Shown here one piece after another: positions 7,705 to 8,995 of a DNA stretch of 8,995 bases. This DNA comes from Methylococcales bacterium. GTDB taxonomy: Bacteria > Pseudomonadota > Gammaproteobacteria > Methylococcales > UBA1147. The stretch is from the NCBI GenBank assembly GCA_024958995.1, contig JANXGZ010000084.1, forward strand, positions 1-8,995, given 5' to 3'. The notes beneath the pieces were generated by a model. That model was not told the origin of the DNA. It did not search any database and was given only the letters and a program-made list of their open reading frames with translations. Numbering within the stretch: the stretch's first letter is position 1; every line of letters begins with the position of its first letter. The position numbers and the translations under genes were made by a program.

Positions 7705-7790
7705 ATATGGACTTTGTAAAATCTTGGTAAGAATTGAACTAACCTTGGAGTGATGAAAACGTTTAACAAAAAACCGATAACGTTAAACTT

Positions 7791-7895
7791 TAACACCATT
7801 CGTCAGTTCGTACAGAACGTGGTTCTATTGGACTAACTCACCATTCTTGTACGTTCAGGTTCCGGTGACGTTTCCGTCTTCATCCCACCAAGTCC
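7791..7895 (-). repeat. repeat copy 1: YwqK gene tail plus downstream segment (diverged)
   Basis: These 105 bases align without gaps to 8478-8582 at an offset of 687, with about three quarters of positions equal by eye. On the minus strand the shared part covers the last codons of a MORN/YwqK-type gene (TWWD.(D/E)GNV ... TYK(D/N)G ... Q stop) and the bases just after its stop. The terminator stem seen in the other two copies has decayed here into a G+T-rich run, CGGTTTTTTG. Confidence 0.8.
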
Positions 7896-7938
7896 ACAGT
7901 CCTTCTCTTTTACCATCCTTGTGGGTTCCACCGGAACT
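7825..7938 (-). pseudogene. remnant of a YwqK-family (MORN-type repeat) gene
   Basis: In one minus-strand frame these bases read SSGGTHKDGKREGLWTWWDED, then GNVTGT, a TGA at 7857-7855, then TYKNGELVQ and a TAG at 7827-7825. The KDGKREGLWTWWDEDGNV unit is the repeat of the YwqK family, whose members carry several such beta-hairpin repeats and are often annotated as antitoxin-like. Only about one and a half repeats remain, and there is no leader or start in the homologous part. The last nine codons align with those of the copy at 8512-8583, so the TGA is probably a nonsense change. The frame does stay open upstream to an ATG at 8013 (52 codons), but that part reads through the previous unit's terminator and is unlikely to be a real N-terminus. 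Confidence 0.65.
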
Positions 7939-7961
7939 TTTGTCTGTTACTCCCGTAACAA

Positions 7962-8065
7962 CAACTCCCTGAACAAAAAAGGAACCAACAGGTTCCTCAT
8001 TAACACTTCTCATCAGTCGGTACAGAACGGGGGTTTATTGGACTTCCACACCATCCATGTTCGTC
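7962..8065 (-). repeat. repeat copy 2: last YwqK codons plus terminator
   Basis: These 104 bases match 8439-8542 at a constant offset of 477, with about 96 positions identical by eye and no gaps. On the minus strand it holds the final codons DGVEVQ and a TAA (8037-8035), a short spacer, and a hairpin terminator. It lies directly after the stop of the 92-residue gene, whose 3' edge shows faint similarity to the YwqK sequence just beyond the repeat. Confidence 0.9.
7975..7996 (-). terminator. rho-independent terminator after the 92-residue gene
   Basis: On the minus strand GGAACC (7996-7991), loop TGTT, GGTTCC (7986-7981) and six T residues (7980-7975) form a compact intrinsic terminator. Flanking A and T bases extend the stem to seven pairs. 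It should end transcription of the 92-residue gene about 80 bases after its stop. Confidence 0.8.
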
Positions 8066-8072
8066 ATCTGAT

Positions 8073-8351
8073 TCATTCATCTTTTTTAAGATATTCAATG
8101 GATTCAAATAATCCCCTATATTTTAAAAACTGAATATATCCTTCATCATATTTCATATACAGGATTCTATCCAACGATTTGATAATAAAATCGTGAGAAA
8201 CATCCTCCATTCCTTCTGGTAAATGTGGAGTTATTCTTTTTTTGAATTCGGATTGGATAATATTGAAATAATCCGTTCCTTCTTCTTGGATTATTCGGAA
8301 TCCTAAATGCATTTCCTTCATTTGTTGAACAGTCATTATTTCATCAGACAT
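8073..8351 (-). CDS. hypothetical protein, 92 residues
   Basis: The family is not recognised. The product is soluble, charged and probably helical, with no signal peptide, membrane segment or cysteine. Its N-terminus is MSDEIMTVQQMKEMHLGFRI and its C-terminus YRGLFESIEYLKKDE. The ribosome binding site is weak (GAGTG about nine bases before the ATG). A possible -10 TATAAA lies on the minus strand at 8370-8365, without an evident -35. The gene stands alone between two direct repeats: a terminator insulates it from the recombinase fragment upstream, and another ends its own message. That gives it the look of a single-gene unit that could be lost or gained by recombination between the repeats. 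Coding is likely from the intact frame, AT-rich but balanced codon use, and the flanking terminators. Confidence 0.65.
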   Translation of the reverse strand: MSDEIMTVQQMKEMHLGFRIIQEEGTDYFNIIQSEFKKRITPHLPEGMEDVSHDFIIKSLDRILYMKYDEGYIQFLKYRGLFESIEYLKKDE

Positions 8352-8438
8352 AAAGTTACACTCATTTATATTGTTGATTACGATAAATGGAATCCGTATC
8401 TTTATACGATTGTTGAAACATTAACGAACTAAAAATTC

Positions 8439-8582
8439 CAATTCCCTGAACAAAAAAGGAACCGACAGGTTCCTCATTAACACTTCTCATCAGTCGGTAC
8501 AGAACGGAGGTTTATTGGATTTCCACTCCATCTTTGTACGTCTCGGATTTGATGACGTTTCCCTCTTTATCCCACCAAGTCC
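8439..8582 (-). repeat. repeat copy 3: YwqK gene tail plus terminator
   Basis: The fullest copy. Bases 8439-8542 match copy 2 at about 92 percent, and 8478-8582 match copy 1 at about 75 percent. On the minus strand it contains the C-terminal YwqK codons, their TAA, a spacer of about 21 bases and an intact terminator. Its upstream edge is joined to a serine recombinase fragment. Confidence 0.9.
8452..8473 (-). terminator. rho-independent terminator after the recombinase/YwqK fusion
   Basis: On the minus strand GGAACC (8473-8468), loop TGTC, GGTTCC (8463-8458) and T6 (8457-8452). It is the same structure as at 7975-7996, with one loop base changed. A short frame beginning with the ATG at 8490 reads through it as MRSVNEEPVGSFFVQG and stops at 8362 (42 residues); I treat this as terminator sequence rather than a gene. 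Confidence 0.8.
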
Positions 8583-8675
8583 GAGTTCTTTTTGCGTATC
8601 AAGAGAAGTCCCCTCTTCCTCTTGAGAGGTAGAACTGACACGGGAATACGCATGAAGGGTTTGGTCAGGATTCAT
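8490..8675 (-). pseudogene. truncated serine recombinase (N-terminal fragment)
   Basis: The first 32 residues are the start of a resolvase/invertase-type serine recombinase: HAYSRVSSTSQEEEGTSLDT carries the YxRVS motif with the catalytic serine (Ser14, counterpart of Ser10 of gamma-delta resolvase) and the following SLDTQ. The EEEGTSLDTQ spacing is typical of large serine integrases. After QKELG (about 8580) the frame runs out of phase into the YwqK tail and stops at 8490, giving a 61-codon reading frame that lacks the rest of the catalytic domain and all DNA-binding parts. AAAGGA lies five bases before the ATG, and the ATG is one base after the stop of the upstream gene, so it was an operon member. 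It cannot be an active recombinase. Confidence 0.8.
8512..8583 (-). pseudogene. C-terminal fragment of a YwqK-family gene
   Basis: The frame reads RTWWDKEGNVIKSETYKDG, then VEIQ and TAA at 8514-8512. TWWDKEGNV and ETYKDG are YwqK/MORN-type repeat elements and match the remnant at 7825-7938. Nothing before RTWW belongs to this family: the DNA switches to recombinase sequence in a different frame. The fragment therefore has no start of its own and is a broken gene end. Confidence 0.7.
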
Positions 8676-8676
8676 T

Positions 8677-8886
8677 CTAATCCTTTCGAATCCCTGTTAT
8701 ATCCAACATAACGACTTCAACCATTCCGGTAAATTTGTTCAATCTTGTTCCGTATACACCGGCATCTGAAATCCCCTCGTAGACCCCACCACTAAACAAG
8801 ATACACAATCCAAGAAAAATCACCGAAATGTGTTTGAACTCTAATCCCACTAATAAACCCCACAGTTTTTTTAGTCGTGATTTCAT
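8677..8886 (-). CDS. small single-pass membrane protein, 69 residues
   Basis: The family is not recognised. A basic N-terminus (MKSRLKKLWG) is followed by one hydrophobic segment at about 18-38 (HISVIFLGLCILFSGGVYEG) and a short polar tail with YGTRLNKFTGMVEVVMLD. Similar RLNKxTGxVEVV tails occur in small bacterial membrane proteins of unknown role, to my recollection. The start is chosen because GAGGAG lies five bases before this ATG; a GTG two codons upstream (8892) is less likely. The upstream gene ends two bases before this ATG, and the recombinase ATG comes one base after its TAG, so the three form a tight translational unit. Confidence 0.7.
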   Translation of the reverse strand: MKSRLKKLWGLLVGLEFKHISVIFLGLCILFSGGVYEGISDAGVYGTRLNKFTGMVEVVMLDITGIRKD

Positions 8887-8888
8887 GT

Positions 8889-8995
8889 TCACTCCTCTCG
8901 TTTCTGTGGAATCTTTTCAAATCGTTCCAACATCGCACCAATACCAGAAGTCCTCATTTTCTCTCTTTTGAACTCTCCATATTCCGCACCATCCA
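8889..8995 (-). CDS. 3' end of an unidentified gene (partial)
   Basis: One minus-strand frame is open from the window edge for 34 full codons to a TGA at 8891-8889. It ends in MRTSGIGAMLERFEKIPQKR followed by EE. The TGA overlaps the spacer between the GAGGAG ribosome binding site and the next ATG, typical of coupled genes. Another frame is also open for most of this stretch, but it ends in mid-spacer without that coupling. The highly charged, helical end suggests a soluble protein. Its position before a small membrane protein and a recombinase would suit a mobile-element accessory gene, but its identity cannot be read from 34 residues. Confidence 0.55.
   Translation of the reverse strand, partial: DGAEYGEFKREKMRTSGIGAMLERFEKIPQKREE

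Noticed and set aside
7761..7788. GTTTAAC and GTTAAAC fit the RYYYAAC/GTTRRRY core sites of an integron attC site, which would explain a cassette array.
   Set aside because: The arms are only 14 bases apart, far shorter than known attC sites, and the inner paired boxes and extrahelical bases are missing. The matching positions in the other two repeats do not carry these cores. It is better explained as a decayed terminator.
7572..7799. A 75-codon minus-strand frame over the start of yoaA.
   Set aside because: It overlaps yoaA out of frame for most of its length and lacks a ribosome binding site or recognisable motif.
7921..8133. A 70-codon plus-strand frame across the repeat region.
   Set aside because: It runs antisense through a YwqK remnant, a terminator and the end of the 92-residue gene, and depends on repeat sequence; there is no supporting start signal.
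1..8995. tRNA genes, CRISPR arrays, rRNA, insertion sequences with terminal inverted repeats, riboswitches.
   Set aside because: I looked at the AT-rich flanks and intergenic gaps for cloverleaf folds, regularly spaced short repeats, transposase motifs and long leaders and found none. The three direct repeats are too few, too long and too unevenly spaced for CRISPR.

Overview
The window shows a block of ordinary bacterial chromosome (about 727-7656, all genes on the minus strand, GC-moderate) set between two AT-rich accessory stretches (1-726 and about 7660-8995). The gene content points to a gammaproteobacterium. A YoaA-type helicase next to TsaB, and a YciO of exactly the E. coli length followed by a site-2 protease and ScpA/ScpB, are pairings I know from that class. 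I cannot name the order or genus.

Core block, read in transcription order (right to left): yoaA (XPD/DinG-like helicase), tsaB (t6A complex subunit, sharing an ATGA with yoaA), a secreted multicopper oxidase, yciO (Sua5/YrdC family), a rhomboid-unrelated M50 site-2 membrane protease, scpA and scpB (kleisin and winged-helix subunits of the Smc condensin). The genes overlap or are separated by at most about 80 bases, so much of the block is probably co-transcribed. A possible extra promoter, with a perfect TATAAT and an FNR/Anr-like palindrome, lies just before the protease. ScpA starts with TTG and overlaps scpB by 17 bases. The rluB gene that usually follows scpB is not seen; foreign-looking DNA begins there.

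Left accessory stretch: the possible end of one gene and two small plus-strand genes with strong ribosome binding sites and no recognisable family. They converge on scpB.

Right accessory stretch (minus strand): the end of an unidentified gene, a 69-residue one-helix membrane protein, and a serine recombinase broken after about 32 codons, all translationally linked. The break joins the recombinase to the last codons of a YwqK/MORN-type repeat gene. That gene's tail, with its downstream terminator, occurs three times (7791-7895, 7962-8065, 8439-8582). The copies split the region into cassette-like units of 210 and 477 bases. One unit carries a remnant YwqK gene with an in-frame stop; the other carries a 92-residue gene of unknown function. 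The whole looks like a decaying mobile region reshuffled at repeated gene tails, not an intact known system.
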